A DNA stretch of 64,000 nt. Origin: Streptomyces olivochromogenes. Lineage in GTDB: Bacteria; Actinomycetota; Actinomycetes; Streptomycetales; Streptomycetaceae. The notes under the pieces were generated by a model. It was given only the letters and a program-made list of their open reading frames with translations. It did not search any database and was not told the DNA's origin. The position numbers and the translations under genes were made by a program. The stretch spans positions 186,001-250,000 of the forward strand of contig NZ_KQ948463.1 in the NCBI RefSeq assembly GCF_001514115.1. The letters are read 5' to 3'. This document shows, one piece after another, positions 34,265 to 42,925 of the stretch; position 1 is the stretch's first letter, and each line of letters starts with the position of its first letter.

Positions 34265-34805
34265 CGGTCAGCTCCTCGAGTTTGACGACCGTGTTCCAGT
34301 TGCGGGTGGTGGCGGTGATGCCCTTGAGGAGCCGCGGCCTCGACAGGGCCTCGGCGAGCTTGGAGCGTCCCAGGCCGTCGGGTGCGTACAGATAGAGCGC
34401 CCGGTCGCCGAGGCGGAACTCCTCCGGCAGGAACACCGCCGGGTCGACCGAGGCGAAGCGCTCGGGGTCGACAGCGTCCGAGAAGTAGGTGACGTGCAGC
34501 TGCTTGGCCTCCAGTTCGGCGGCCGGGAACGGGCACGCCTCCCGTACGGCCCTCAGATAGGCGTGGTCACGGACCAGTACGCCGACGCCGAAGCCGAAGT
34601 GCTTCTCTATTGCCTCGGCCAACTCGGCCGCCAGGGAGTCCTCGTCACCGCGGTCGGCGGAGAAGACGGCGTTGCCGCTCTGGAGATACGTCTGTACGTC
34701 GCCGTGGCCGAGTTCCCCGAGCAGTGTGCGGAGCTCGGCCATCGGCACCTTTTTGTTGCCGCCCACGTTGATCCCGCGCAGCAGTGCCGCATACGTCGTC
34801 GTCAT
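34257..34805 (-). CDS. DUF1697 family protein
   Basis: A 182-residue protein of the DUF1697 family (YAALLRGINVGGNKKVPMAE, QTYLQSGNAVFSA). I chose ATG 34805; a GTG at 34811 would add two residues. The family has a conserved N-terminal alpha/beta core but no known activity. It overlaps the DUF4440-type gene downstream by 8 bp, so they form a small operon. A TATGGT 6 nt before the ATG indicates a possible leaderless message. Confidence 0.85.
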   Translation of the reverse strand: MTTTYAALLRGINVGGNKKVPMAELRTLLGELGHGDVQTYLQSGNAVFSADRGDEDSLAAELAEAIEKHFGFGVGVLVRDHAYLRAVREACPFPAAELEAKQLHVTYFSDAVDPERFASVDPAVFLPEEFRLGDRALYLYAPDGLGRSKLAEALSRPRLLKGITATTRNWNTVVKLEELTGV

Positions 34806-34811
34806 CCGCAC

Positions 34812-34817
34812 ACCATA
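34812..34817 (-). promoter_or_regulatory. -10 hexamer of a probable leaderless promoter (DUF1697 gene)
   Basis: TATGGT ends 6 nt before the ATG at 34805. Confidence 0.4.
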
Positions 34818-35006
34818 GGACGGTCGTCGGGCCCAGGTGGATCAACACCCGCACCCCGGTCCCGATCGGCGGCCGCACCCTGATCCGGATCCCCGAGAGG
34901 CCCGGATAGGTGTAGGGGGCCTCTGTCCTCCCCAGTGCGGAGGCGACGGGGTCCGCGGGGAGGAGCCGGGGGTCCCGGGGTTCATCGGGCAGTACGAGGA
35001 GACGTT

Positions 35007-35031
35007 CTTATACGGCCCCTACCTTCATAAG
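35007..35031. promoter_or_regulatory. Inverted repeat before the MMPL transporter gene
   Basis: CTTAT (35007-35011) and ATAAG (35027-35031) flank a GC-rich centre; the site sits about 50 bp before the ATG at 35082. It is AT-rich for this genome and could be a promoter or repressor site. No regulator gene is adjacent. Confidence 0.35.
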
Positions 35032-35081
35032 CAGAGGTGACGGCAGGGGGCTGTCACCGTGCACAAGGGGGCTGGCCCGTC

Positions 35082-37346
35082 ATGGGGAACGGAGACATAC
35101 GGGTGCGGGGCATCGCCGCGCGGGCAGGCGGCTGGAGCGCCCGGCACCGATGGGCCGCCGTGGGTATCTGGGTGCTGTTCGTCGTCCTGGCGATGGGGCT
35201 CGGCTCGGCGGCGGGCCGCGTCGACGTCAAGGAGAGCGATCAGCTCAAGGGCGAGACCCACACCGCCGCGAAGATCATCGAGGACTCGGGGATCAAGGCC
35301 CCGGCCGGTGAGAGCGTCCTGATCCAGGGGAAGGACGCGAGCGTCAAGGCGACGGACGCCGACTTCCGCGCCGCCGTCACCGCCGTCGTCAAGGCCGTCG
35401 AGGGGACCGGCAAGGTCACGGACGTGACCTCCCCGTACGACACCAAGACGATCTCCCGGGACGGGCGCAGCGCGCTCGTGCAGTTCGACATGCGGGGCGA
35501 CGCGGAGACCGCGGGCGACCGCGTCGAGCCGGTGCTGAACGCCGTCAAGGACGTCCAGAAGGACCATGCGGGGCTGCGGATCGAGGAGATCGGCGGCGCC
35601 AGCATGCAGAAGACCTTCTCCGACGCGTTCGGCGACGACTTCAAGAAGGCCGAGTACTCCGCGGTGCCGGTGGCCCTCGGTATTCTGCTGATCGCCTTCG
35701 GCGCCCTGGTGGCGGCGCTGCTCCCGGTGGCGCTCGCGGTCACCGCGATCATGGCGACGATGGGCCTGATGGGCATCGTCAGCCACCTCCAGCCGATGAG
35801 CGACACCGCCAACTCCGTGATGCTCCTGGTGGGTCTGGCCGTCGGCGTCGACTACTGCCTGTTCTATCTGCGCCGTGAGCGCGAGGAGCGCGAGGCCGGC
35901 CGGGACGCCGGTGCCGCGCTGCGGATCGCCGCCGCCACCAGTGGCCGCGCCATCGTCGTCTCCGGTGTCACGGTGTGCGTGGCGATGGCCGGCATGCTCT
36001 TCACCGGGCTCGCCGAGTTCGAGGCGATGGGGCTGGCCTCGCTGATGGTCGTGGCGGTCGCCATGGTCGGCTCGGTCACCGTGCTGCCCGCGCTGCTCTC
36101 GCTGCTCGGCGAGCGGGTCGAGAAGGGCCGCCTGCCGTTCCTGCACCCGGACAAGCGGCGCGCCAGGGGCAAGCGCGTCCGGTCCGCCGAGGAGGGCAGC
36201 CGGTTCTGGAGCGCGGTACTGCGGGTCGTGCTCGCCAAGCCCGCCGTCTCGCTGGTCGTCGCGGCCGGTGCGCTGCTGGCCATCGCCGCTCCCGCCCTCG
36301 GCATGAAGACGCAACAGCTGACGCTGGACAAGGAGTTCGGCAACTCGCTGCCGATCGTGGGGACGTACAACCGGGTCAACGACGCCTTCCCGGGCGGCTC
36401 CGAGCCGGCCGAGGTGGTCGTCAAGGCGCACGACATCGACGCCGCCGACGTGAAGGCCGCGCTCGCCGACTTCCGTACACAGGCCATCAGTTCGGGCGCC
36501 TCGCTCGGCCCGGTCGACATCAAGGTGCACGAGGCGCAGAACGTCGCCTTCGTGTACGTGCCCCTCGTGGGCGGCTCCGACCAGGACAAGGCGGAGAAGA
36601 GCCTTCAGCTGCTGCGCGACAAGGTGCGGCCCGACACGCTCGGCAAGGTCGACGGCGTCCAGGCGCCGATCACCGGACAGGTCGCCGGATCGCACGACTT
36701 CAGTGACCAGTTGCTGGGCTCGGTGGCCCCGGTCTTCGCGTTCGTGGTCGTCTTCGCCTTCCTGCTGATGCTGCTCTCGTTCCGCTCGCTGACGATCGCG
36801 ATCACCTCGATCGTGCTCAACCTCCTGTCGGTCGCGGCGGCCTACGGCATCCTGGTCGCCGTCTTCCAGCACGGCTGGGGCGCCTCGCTGGTGGGCGCGG
36901 AGGGTGTGGGCGCCATCATCACCTGGCTGCCGCTGTTCCTCTTCGTGATCCTGTTCGGGCTCTCGATGGACTACCACGTGTTCGTGGTCTCGCGGATCCG
37001 TGAGGCGCGGCTGCGGGGCCGGGACACCAAGGACGCGATCCGGCACGGGGTGGTCACCACGGCCGGTGTCGTCACCAGTGCCGCCGTCATCATGGTCGCC
37101 GTCTTCGCGATCTTCGGGACGCTGTCCATGCAGTCCATGAAGCAGATGGGTGTGGGCCTGGCGGCCGCGGTGCTCATCGACGCGACGATCATCCGCGGGG
37201 TGCTGCTGCCGGCCGTGATGGCGCTGCTCGGCGAGCGCAACTGGTATCTGCCGAAGTGGCTGAACCGGCTGCCGGACTTCACCCACGACGAGTCGCCGGA
37301 GGCCGTGCTCCCGCCGGCCCGGGAGGGCGAGCGGGCCGGGGTGTGA
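35082..37346 (+). CDS. MMPL family RND-type transporter
   Basis: A 754-residue inner-membrane transporter of the RND superfamily, MMPL branch. I chose ATG 35082; GTG 35037 upstream is possible. One N-terminal helix (HRWAAVGIWVLFVVLAMGL) is followed by an extracellular porter domain. A first cluster of helices follows, with GLAVGVDYCLFYLRRERE and SLMVVAVAMVGSVTVLPALL. A second porter domain and a second helix cluster come next, with GLSMDYHVFVVSRIREA. Such proteins export lipids or drugs using the proton gradient. A strong terminator follows the gene. Confidence 0.92.
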   Translation: MGNGDIRVRGIAARAGGWSARHRWAAVGIWVLFVVLAMGLGSAAGRVDVKESDQLKGETHTAAKIIEDSGIKAPAGESVLIQGKDASVKATDADFRAAVTAVVKAVEGTGKVTDVTSPYDTKTISRDGRSALVQFDMRGDAETAGDRVEPVLNAVKDVQKDHAGLRIEEIGGASMQKTFSDAFGDDFKKAEYSAVPVALGILLIAFGALVAALLPVALAVTAIMATMGLMGIVSHLQPMSDTANSVMLLVGLAVGVDYCLFYLRREREEREAGRDAGAALRIAAATSGRAIVVSGVTVCVAMAGMLFTGLAEFEAMGLASLMVVAVAMVGSVTVLPALLSLLGERVEKGRLPFLHPDKRRARGKRVRSAEEGSRFWSAVLRVVLAKPAVSLVVAAGALLAIAAPALGMKTQQLTLDKEFGNSLPIVGTYNRVNDAFPGGSEPAEVVVKAHDIDAADVKAALADFRTQAISSGASLGPVDIKVHEAQNVAFVYVPLVGGSDQDKAEKSLQLLRDKVRPDTLGKVDGVQAPITGQVAGSHDFSDQLLGSVAPVFAFVVVFAFLLMLLSFRSLTIAITSIVLNLLSVAAAYGILVAVFQHGWGASLVGAEGVGAIITWLPLFLFVILFGLSMDYHVFVVSRIREARLRGRDTKDAIRHGVVTTAGVVTSAAVIMVAVFAIFGTLSMQSMKQMGVGLAAAVLIDATIIRGVLLPAVMALLGERNWYLPKWLNRLPDFTHDESPEAVLPPAREGERAGV

Positions 37347-37368
37347 CCCCGTGACCGCCTAGGCATCA

Positions 37369-37405
37369 GGGCCTGTTGGTTCCTCAGGGGACCAACAGGC
37401 CCTTT
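37369..37405. terminator. Bidirectional intrinsic terminator
   Basis: GGGCCTGTTGGT (37369-37380) and ACCAACAGGCCC (37391-37402) form a perfect 12-bp stem with a 10-nt loop, followed by TTT. It lies between the convergent MMPL and glycosyltransferase genes. Confidence 0.9.
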
Positions 37406-37424
37406 GTCCATGCGCCCCTCTCGC

Positions 37425-38624
37425 CTACGCGCCCGCCGACAGCTCGGCCTCGATGAGGTCGGCCGCCCGCCCGGTGCCGCCCTCTCCCGCCAGGCGCTCC
37501 TGGATCTCCCGCAGGCGACGCGCCACCGCAGGGTCCTCGACCAGGGCGAGGACCGCCTCCCGCAGGGTCTCGGCCGTGACCTCCGCCATCGGCAGGTGGC
37601 GGGCCACGCCCAGCGCCTGGAGCAGGTCGGCGTTGCCGAACTGGTCGACGGCCTGCGGTACGGCGACCATCGGGGTGCCGGTGGCCAGCCCCTCCTGGCT
37701 GCCGCCCGCACCGGCGTGTGTGATGAACGCGTCGGCCTGGCGGAGGATCGCGAGCTGCGGCACCCACGGGTGGACCTCCACGTTGCCGGGCACCTCTCCC
37801 AGCTCCGCGGGGTCGACGAAGCGGCCGATCTGCAGCACGACGTGCCAGCCCGGCAGCCCGCCGAAGGCCTCGACGCACGTGCGGTAGAAGGCGGGCTGCT
37901 TGGTGAAGGTGGAACCCAGCGACACGAGCAGCACCTTCTCGGCGTCCGCGGGCCGCCGCCAGTCCCCCTGCGCGGCGCGGTCGCCCTGACAGGCGCCGAC
38001 GAAGGTGTACCGCTTCTCGTCGACGCGGTCGGCGTTCGGCTGGAGGGCCTCGGGGATGAGGACGAGGCACCGGTCGGGGCGGCCCATGAAGTCCTCGACG
38101 CTCAGGTCCATGCCGTTCTCCGCGATCCAGCGCGCGAAGGTGTCGTAGAACGCCTTTCCGCGCGGGGTCCGCTTGAGCGGCTCGAACAGCGGCTTGCCGA
38201 CCTCCTCGTCGTACCCCTCCCAGGCGACGAGGTTCGGTGAGAGCTGCACGATCGGGACGCCCCAGCGGTGGGCGAGCACCCGGGCCGGGTACGCGGTGAT
38301 GTCGTACAGCACGAGGTCCGGTTCGTCACCCTCGTAGGCCGCCGCGAGTTGCGGCTCGGCCTGCAGGGCGTCCGTCAGGAACGGCTCGATGTTGTCGATC
38401 AGCTCGGTCCCCCATGCCTCCGGGTCGTCGTCCGTGGGCAGGGTCGAGTGCCACAGCCTCGGCTCGGCCCCCGTCTCGGCGACCTTCTCGGCGAAGGCGG
38501 GCGGAATCGCGTACGTCACACGGTGATCGCGCGCCACGAGCTCGCGGATCACCTCGATGCTCGGGTTCACGTGCCCGTGGGCGGCGATGGAGAACATGGC
38601 GATGTGGGCGGGGCGAGTGGTCAT
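37425..38624 (-). CDS. mgt: Macrolide glycosyltransferase (MGT/OleD-OleI type)
   Basis: A 399-residue GT1 (GT-B) enzyme. The start HIAMFSIAAHGHVNPSIEVI carries the catalytic His, and the C-terminal donor site has HPWVPQLAILRQADAFITHA and GAGGSQEGLATGTPMVAVP with QFGN. The overall sequence strongly resembles the Streptomyces macrolide glycosyltransferases (Mgt, OleI, OleD), which inactivate macrolides by adding glucose from UDP-glucose. It is therefore a likely self-resistance or detoxification enzyme, though related proteins also act on flavonoids. The promoter has a TAGGGT -10, 6 nt before the ATG, and a perfect palindrome in its spacer. Confidence 0.92.
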   Translation of the reverse strand: MTTRPAHIAMFSIAAHGHVNPSIEVIRELVARDHRVTYAIPPAFAEKVAETGAEPRLWHSTLPTDDDPEAWGTELIDNIEPFLTDALQAEPQLAAAYEGDEPDLVLYDITAYPARVLAHRWGVPIVQLSPNLVAWEGYDEEVGKPLFEPLKRTPRGKAFYDTFARWIAENGMDLSVEDFMGRPDRCLVLIPEALQPNADRVDEKRYTFVGACQGDRAAQGDWRRPADAEKVLLVSLGSTFTKQPAFYRTCVEAFGGLPGWHVVLQIGRFVDPAELGEVPGNVEVHPWVPQLAILRQADAFITHAGAGGSQEGLATGTPMVAVPQAVDQFGNADLLQALGVARHLPMAEVTAETLREAVLALVEDPAVARRLREIQERLAGEGGTGRAADLIEAELSAGA

Positions 38625-38630
38625 GCGAGG

Positions 38631-38661
38631 ACCCTAGGCAAGACGAGACGTCTCGTCCAAC
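38631..38661 (-). promoter_or_regulatory. mgt promoter with palindromic operator between -35 and -10
   Basis: On the minus strand TTGGAC (38656-38661) and TAGGGT (38631-38636) are 19 bp apart. The spacer and -35 edge contain the perfect 14-bp palindrome ACGAGACGTCTCGT (38644-38657), in an ideal position for a TetR-like repressor. The -10 ends 6 nt before the ATG. Confidence 0.6.
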
Positions 38662-38715
38662 CTGTTTTCGCTCGTGCCGACGGCCACCCGCCACCTCGGG
38701 ACCAGCCCTGACCAC

Positions 38716-40080
38716 TCACCTCTGGTAGCGGGCCAGCACCAGGTTCCCGTCCCTCACCAGCCGCTTTCTCAGCTCGGCGAGCCCGATCGCCCCGCTGTAG
38801 TACTCCTGGAACGCGGGGGTCGCCACCTTGTCCTTCCACTCGGGATAGCCGCGCACGGACTGGGCGGGGGCCGGGCGGAGGTGGGAGGCGAGGGCGGCGC
38901 CGGTCGCCCAGCCGTCCTTGGCGGTGTGCAGGGCGGGGTCCTTGAGTGCCTCGGTCCCGGTCGGCAGCATCCAGTCGCCGAGGGCGAGGCGGACCATGTT
39001 CTCGGGCCGGAGCAGGAAGTCGATGAACGCGGCGGCCTCCTTCTTGTGCGGGCTGTCGGCGGCGATGGACAGGGTCTGCGGGCTGACGCCCTGGGTGAGC
39101 CCGTCCGCGCCGGCCGGGGCGGGCAGCACCTGCCAGTCGAAGCCCTTCGGCGCCTGCTGCACGATCTGCTGGCGGTAGGAGAACCCGAGTGGCACCATCG
39201 CGTACTTCCCGCCGAAGAAGCCGGGCAGTGTGTCGGAGCCGCCCATGCCGAGCGTGGCACCGGAGGCGCTGGCGTCGGTGTTCACCTCGTCGTGCACGGT
39301 CCTCGGCACCACCGCGTCGGCCGTGTCGAAGCGGACGGTCACCTTGCCGTCGGCACCCCGGTGAAACAGCTGACCGCCGGTGGAGAGGGAGAGGTTGAGC
39401 GTCGCCGAGACGGGTTCCCTGAGCGGCCAGGCGACGCCGTACCTGCCCTTGCCGCTCAGCCGCTTAGCGACCGCACGGAACTCGCCCCAGGTCCAAGGCC
39501 GTTCGGGCGTCGGAATGCGGACGCCCGACGCCCTCAGCCATCCCGCGTTGGCGATCAGGACGCGTGGCTCCTGGAGGAAGGGCACGCCGTAGACGCCGCC
39601 CCCGAAGGTCGCGGTGTCCCAACTGTGCTGCGGGATGTCGGACTTGAGCCGCTCGGGCAGCAGGGTGCGCAGATCGGCGAGATAACCGCCGTAGGCGAAG
39701 TCCGCCAGGTCGTCCGAGGCGTCGTGGATGATGTCCGGCGCCTCACCGCCCTCGAAGGAGGTGAGCAGCTGGTCGTGGACGCTGTCCCAACTGCCCTGGA
39801 CGTACTCGACCTTGACGTCCGGATGGGTGGCGTTCCACTCCTTCACCAGCGCCTTGTTCGCGGCGACGGACTCCGCCTGCCAGGCCAGGGACTGGAAGCG
39901 CAGGGTGATCCGGCCGCCCTGCGATCCGCTGCCGCCACCGGAGCAGGCCGTGCCCAGCAGGAGCAGCAGCCCCATGACCAGCGCGACGCGACCCCTCGCG
40001 CGCACCGGCTTCAGACGTATCGACCTCCCGCGCATCGACCTCCCGCGCTTCGGCTTCTCGCGCATCCGCTCCCCGCGCAT
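38716..40080 (-). CDS. Extracellular sugar-binding lipoprotein (CUT1 ABC transporter)
   Basis: A 454-residue solute-binding protein. The signal peptide (VALVMGLLLLLGTAC) ends in a lipobox. The mature part shows EWNATHPDVKVEYVQGSWDS, IPTPERPWTWGEF and a C-terminal lobe of the family-1 extracellular solute-binding proteins that capture oligosaccharides. The ATG at 40080 overlaps the permease stop, but the first 30 residues contain a duplicated MRGRS block with inner ribosome sites, so the true start may be further in. It is the last gene of the transporter operon. The ligand is unknown. Confidence 0.88.
   Translation of the reverse strand: MRGERMREKPKRGRSMRGRSIRLKPVRARGRVALVMGLLLLLGTACSGGGSGSQGGRITLRFQSLAWQAESVAANKALVKEWNATHPDVKVEYVQGSWDSVHDQLLTSFEGGEAPDIIHDASDDLADFAYGGYLADLRTLLPERLKSDIPQHSWDTATFGGGVYGVPFLQEPRVLIANAGWLRASGVRIPTPERPWTWGEFRAVAKRLSGKGRYGVAWPLREPVSATLNLSLSTGGQLFHRGADGKVTVRFDTADAVVPRTVHDEVNTDASASGATLGMGGSDTLPGFFGGKYAMVPLGFSYRQQIVQQAPKGFDWQVLPAPAGADGLTQGVSPQTLSIAADSPHKKEAAAFIDFLLRPENMVRLALGDWMLPTGTEALKDPALHTAKDGWATGAALASHLRPAPAQSVRGYPEWKDKVATPAFQEYYSGAIGLAELRKRLVRDGNLVLARYQR
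40019..40048 (-). repeat. Tandem 15-bp duplication in the signal-peptide region
   Basis: GCGCGGGAGGTCGAT is repeated twice in a row on the minus strand (40034-40048 and 40019-40033), producing the doubled MRGRS/MRGRSI sequence. Each copy contains a GGGAGG ribosome-like site close to an ATG or ATA. Confidence 0.7.
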
Positions 40081-40913
40081 CAGCTCTTCACCGCCCCGGC
40101 GAGCATGCCGCCCGTGATCCGCTTCTGGATGATCGCGAAGACGACCAGGGACGGCAGGGTCGCGAGGGTCGCCGCCGCGGCGAGCGGGCCGAGGTCCGCG
40201 ACCCCCTCCGCCCCGATGAAGTGCGTGAGGACGACCGGGAGGGTCTGCTTCTCGGGGGTCTTGAGCAGCACGAGCGCGAAGAAGAACTCGTTCCACGCGC
40301 TGATGAACGCGAACAGCGCCGTCGCCACGATGCCGGGCGCGAGCAGCGGAGCGGTGACGGAGAGGAGCGTCCGCGTCCTTCCCGCGCCGTCGACCGCCGC
40401 GGCCTCCTCCAACTCGGCGGGCACGGCCCGTACGTACCCCACCAGCATCCACAGCGCGAACGGCAGCGCCCACACCACGTACACCATGATCAACCCGAGT
40501 AGTGAGTCGATCAGCCGCAGGTTCTTCAGGACCAGGAACAGCGGGATGATCACGAGCACGAACGGGAACGCCTGGCTGACCACGACCCATCCCGTGGCGG
40601 CCTTCGCGAGCGGGGTGCGGTGGCGCGCCATGACGTAGGCCATGGGGGTCGCGATCAGTACGGCGACGACCGCCGCGCCGAGGGCCGCGAGCAGGGAGTT
40701 GAGCGCGGCGTGCAGCAGCGGCTGCTCGCCGAAGGCCTGGCGGAAGTTGGCGAGGGTGGGGCTCCGGGGGATCCAGGTGGGGTGGAGACTGGCCAGCTCC
40801 CGGGCCGGTTTGAACGCGGTGGAGATCAGCCAGAGGAAGGGGAAGGCCAGGAAGACGAGATAGGCGAGCAGGGCGAGGTACTGGCCCGCGCGGGCCCCTT
40901 TGCGGGTCTTCAC
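40080..40913 (-). CDS. Carbohydrate ABC transporter permease (MalG-like)
   Basis: A 277-residue membrane protein, starting at GTG 40913, which overlaps the stop of the first permease (GTGA). About six membrane segments and the EAA loop (ELEEAAAVDGAGRTRTLLSV) that binds the ATPase are visible. The N-terminal PTWIPRSPTLANFRQAF is the typical MalG-like periplasmic loop. It forms the second half of the transmembrane pore with the MalF-like partner, for sugar import. Its stop overlaps the start of the solute-binding gene. Confidence 0.93.
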   Translation of the reverse strand: MKTRKGARAGQYLALLAYLVFLAFPFLWLISTAFKPARELASLHPTWIPRSPTLANFRQAFGEQPLLHAALNSLLAALGAAVVAVLIATPMAYVMARHRTPLAKAATGWVVVSQAFPFVLVIIPLFLVLKNLRLIDSLLGLIMVYVVWALPFALWMLVGYVRAVPAELEEAAAVDGAGRTRTLLSVTAPLLAPGIVATALFAFISAWNEFFFALVLLKTPEKQTLPVVLTHFIGAEGVADLGPLAAAATLATLPSLVVFAIIQKRITGGMLAGAVKS

Positions 40914-41845
40914 GCGTCCTCGTCTCCCTTCAGCCGGCCTGCCAGCCGGATCGCGAGCAGCACCGAGATCACCGCGACCATCACGCAGCCCATGGCCGCC
41001 GCGTAGCCGAACTGCCCGTAGCGGAAGGCCTCTTCGTAGGCGAAGAGCATGGGGAGCCGGGTCCGGCCGCCGGGTCCGCCGTTGGTCAGCACATAGACCA
41101 GGGCGAAGGAATTGAAGTTCCAGATAAAATTCAGCGCCGTGATGGCGAGGGCGATCGGTCTCAGGGCGGGCCAGGTGACGGTCAGAAAGCGGCGCCAGGC
41201 GCCCGCGCCGTCCATCGCGGCCGCCTCGTGGAGTTCGCGCGGCGTGTTCTGCAGCCCTGCGAGCAGCGCGACCGTGGTCTGCGGCATGCCCGCCCAGACG
41301 CCGACGACGATCACCGCGGGCAGGGCGGTGCCGAGACCGCTCAGCCAGTCGTGGCCCTCGCCGAGGCCGAGGTCGCGCAGGGTCTCGTTGAGGATGCCCG
41401 CGTCGGGGTTGTAGACGAGCCGCCACATGATGCCGACGACGACCTCGGGCATGGCCCAGGGAATGATCGCGAGGGCGCGGGCGAGCGGGCGCAGGCGGAG
41501 GTCCTGGTCGAGAAGAAGCGCGAGGCCCAGGGCGAGGAGGAACTGCGGCACGGTCACCCCGACCGCCCACAGCAGTCCGATCCGGAACGAGTCCCAGAAC
41601 AGGGTGTCGTGCAGCAGGTCCTGGAAGTTGAGCGCCCCGATCCACTGTGTGGGCGCGGTCCGGCCCGACTGCGCGTCGGTGAACGCCAGCGCGATCCCGT
41701 AGAGCAGCGGTCCGACGCTGAGCACCAGGATCGGGATCAGTGCGGGCAGCACCAGGAACCAGGCCCCGTGGTCGACGGGGCGCCGCCTCCCGCCCGTATC
41801 GGGCATGCGCGTCGCCGGCCGCCTGGTCGCGCTCGCCAATGTCAT
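40910..41845 (-). CDS. Carbohydrate ABC transporter permease (MalF-like)
   Basis: A 311-residue membrane protein, first gene of the transporter operon. After a short polar stretch the first helix is AWFLVLPALIPILVLSVGPL, and about six helices follow. The EAA loop near residue 210 is ELHEAAAMDGAGAWRRFLTV, the ATPase contact. This is the MalF-like partner. No ATPase gene lies in the operon; Streptomyces CUT1 systems are generally energised by the shared MsiK ATPase encoded elsewhere. An inverted repeat lies upstream as a likely operator. Confidence 0.93.
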   Translation of the reverse strand: MTLASATRRPATRMPDTGGRRRPVDHGAWFLVLPALIPILVLSVGPLLYGIALAFTDAQSGRTAPTQWIGALNFQDLLHDTLFWDSFRIGLLWAVGVTVPQFLLALGLALLLDQDLRLRPLARALAIIPWAMPEVVVGIMWRLVYNPDAGILNETLRDLGLGEGHDWLSGLGTALPAVIVVGVWAGMPQTTVALLAGLQNTPRELHEAAAMDGAGAWRRFLTVTWPALRPIALAITALNFIWNFNSFALVYVLTNGGPGGRTRLPMLFAYEEAFRYGQFGYAAAMGCVMVAVISVLLAIRLAGRLKGDEDA

Positions 41846-41904
41846 GGAATCGGCTCCTTTGCGCGACTCATGGCGGTCTGGCCGTCCCGGCGGCCCCCGT
41901 CATG

Positions 41905-41933
41905 GTCCTGACGGAGGCGGAGGTCGTCAAGAC
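41905..41933. promoter_or_regulatory. Inverted repeat operator candidate for the sugar transporter operon
   Basis: GTCCTGACG (41905-41913) and CGTCAAGAC (41925-41933) are 9-bp arms with one mismatch and an 11-bp spacer. On the minus strand the right arm contains TTGACG, a good -35, so a bound repressor would cover the promoter of the MalF-like gene. Confidence 0.5.
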
Positions 41934-42060
41934 TCCTCGCACGCGGTCCGACCTGTGCGAATGCGACACTGGCCGACGGATGGCGGGAACGTGACGCCTT
42001 ACCCGAAGGTCGTACACGAGGGTCGTGCACGGGCTGTGCGCGAGGACACGGAGGCGAAGG

Positions 42061-42924
42061 ATGGACGAGGCACGGGCGCGGGACGTCCTGGCCGCGGCTG
42101 AGGTGCTGCCCGGGCCGGCGTGGGACGCGACGCTCCTCGCTCTGGGCGAGAACGCGGTGTTCGCCGCCGGTGACCTGGTGGTCAAGGTGGGGCGCGATGC
42201 CGAACTCCTCGACCGCGCCCGGCGGGAACTGGACATCGCCGCGTGGCTCGCCGAGGCGGGCGTTCCCGCGGTGCGGGCGGCCGAGACCGAGGCTGTGCTG
42301 GTGGACGGCCACCCGGTGACGGTGTGGCACCGGCTGCCCGATCCCGTACGCCCCGCCGAGCCACGGGATTTGGCCGAACTGCTACGGGTGGTGCACGCAC
42401 TGCCCTCCCCCTCCTTCCCCCTGCCGCCGCGCGAGCTGCTGGGCGGGGTGGAGCGCTGGCTGCGGCTCGCGGGCGAGGCGATCGACCCCGCGGACGCGGC
42501 ATATCTGCGGGCGCGGCGCGACGGCTTCGCGGACGCCGCGGCCGCGCTCACCCCGCATCTCGCGCCCGGCCCGATCCATGGCGACGCGTTGCCCCGCAAT
42601 GTGCACGTGGGCCCCGACGGCCCGGTCCTGGTCGACCTGGAGACCTTCTCCGCCGATCTGCGCGAGCACGACCTGGTGGTCATGGCGCTCTCCCGCGACC
42701 GCTACGGGCTGCCCGCCGAGGCCTACGACTCCTTCACCGAGGTCTACGGCTGGGATGTGCGCGCATGGGAGGGCTGCTCCGTGCTCCGGGGCGCCCGCGA
42801 GACCGCCAGCTGCGCCTGGGTGGCCCAGCACGCGCCGAGCAACCCGAAGGCCCTGGCCGAGTTCGAACGACGGGTGGCGTCGCTGCGGGACGGGGACGAG
42901 ACCGTGCGCTGGTACCCCTTCTGA
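42061..42924 (+). CDS. Aminoglycoside phosphotransferase-fold protein
   Basis: A 287-residue kinase-fold protein starting at ATG 42061 after GGAGG. The ATP-binding strand (FAAGDLVVKVGR) and the catalytic loop GPIHGDALPRNVHVGPDG, with the metal Asp in VLVDLETF, are complete. It is the general APH/choline-kinase fold, so drug resistance should not be assumed; such genes often act on small hydroxylated metabolites. It is convergent with the DEDDh exonuclease, one base between the stops. Confidence 0.85.
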   Translation: MDEARARDVLAAAEVLPGPAWDATLLALGENAVFAAGDLVVKVGRDAELLDRARRELDIAAWLAEAGVPAVRAAETEAVLVDGHPVTVWHRLPDPVRPAEPRDLAELLRVVHALPSPSFPLPPRELLGGVERWLRLAGEAIDPADAAYLRARRDGFADAAAALTPHLAPGPIHGDALPRNVHVGPDGPVLVDLETFSADLREHDLVVMALSRDRYGLPAEAYDSFTEVYGWDVRAWEGCSVLRGARETASCAWVAQHAPSNPKALAEFERRVASLRDGDETVRWYPF

Positions 42925-42925
42925 C

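Noticed and set aside
40914..41645. An extension of the second sugar permease through the first permease
   Set aside because: It lies in the shadow of the MalF-like gene; the GTG/TGA overlap at 40910-40913 gives a normal start.
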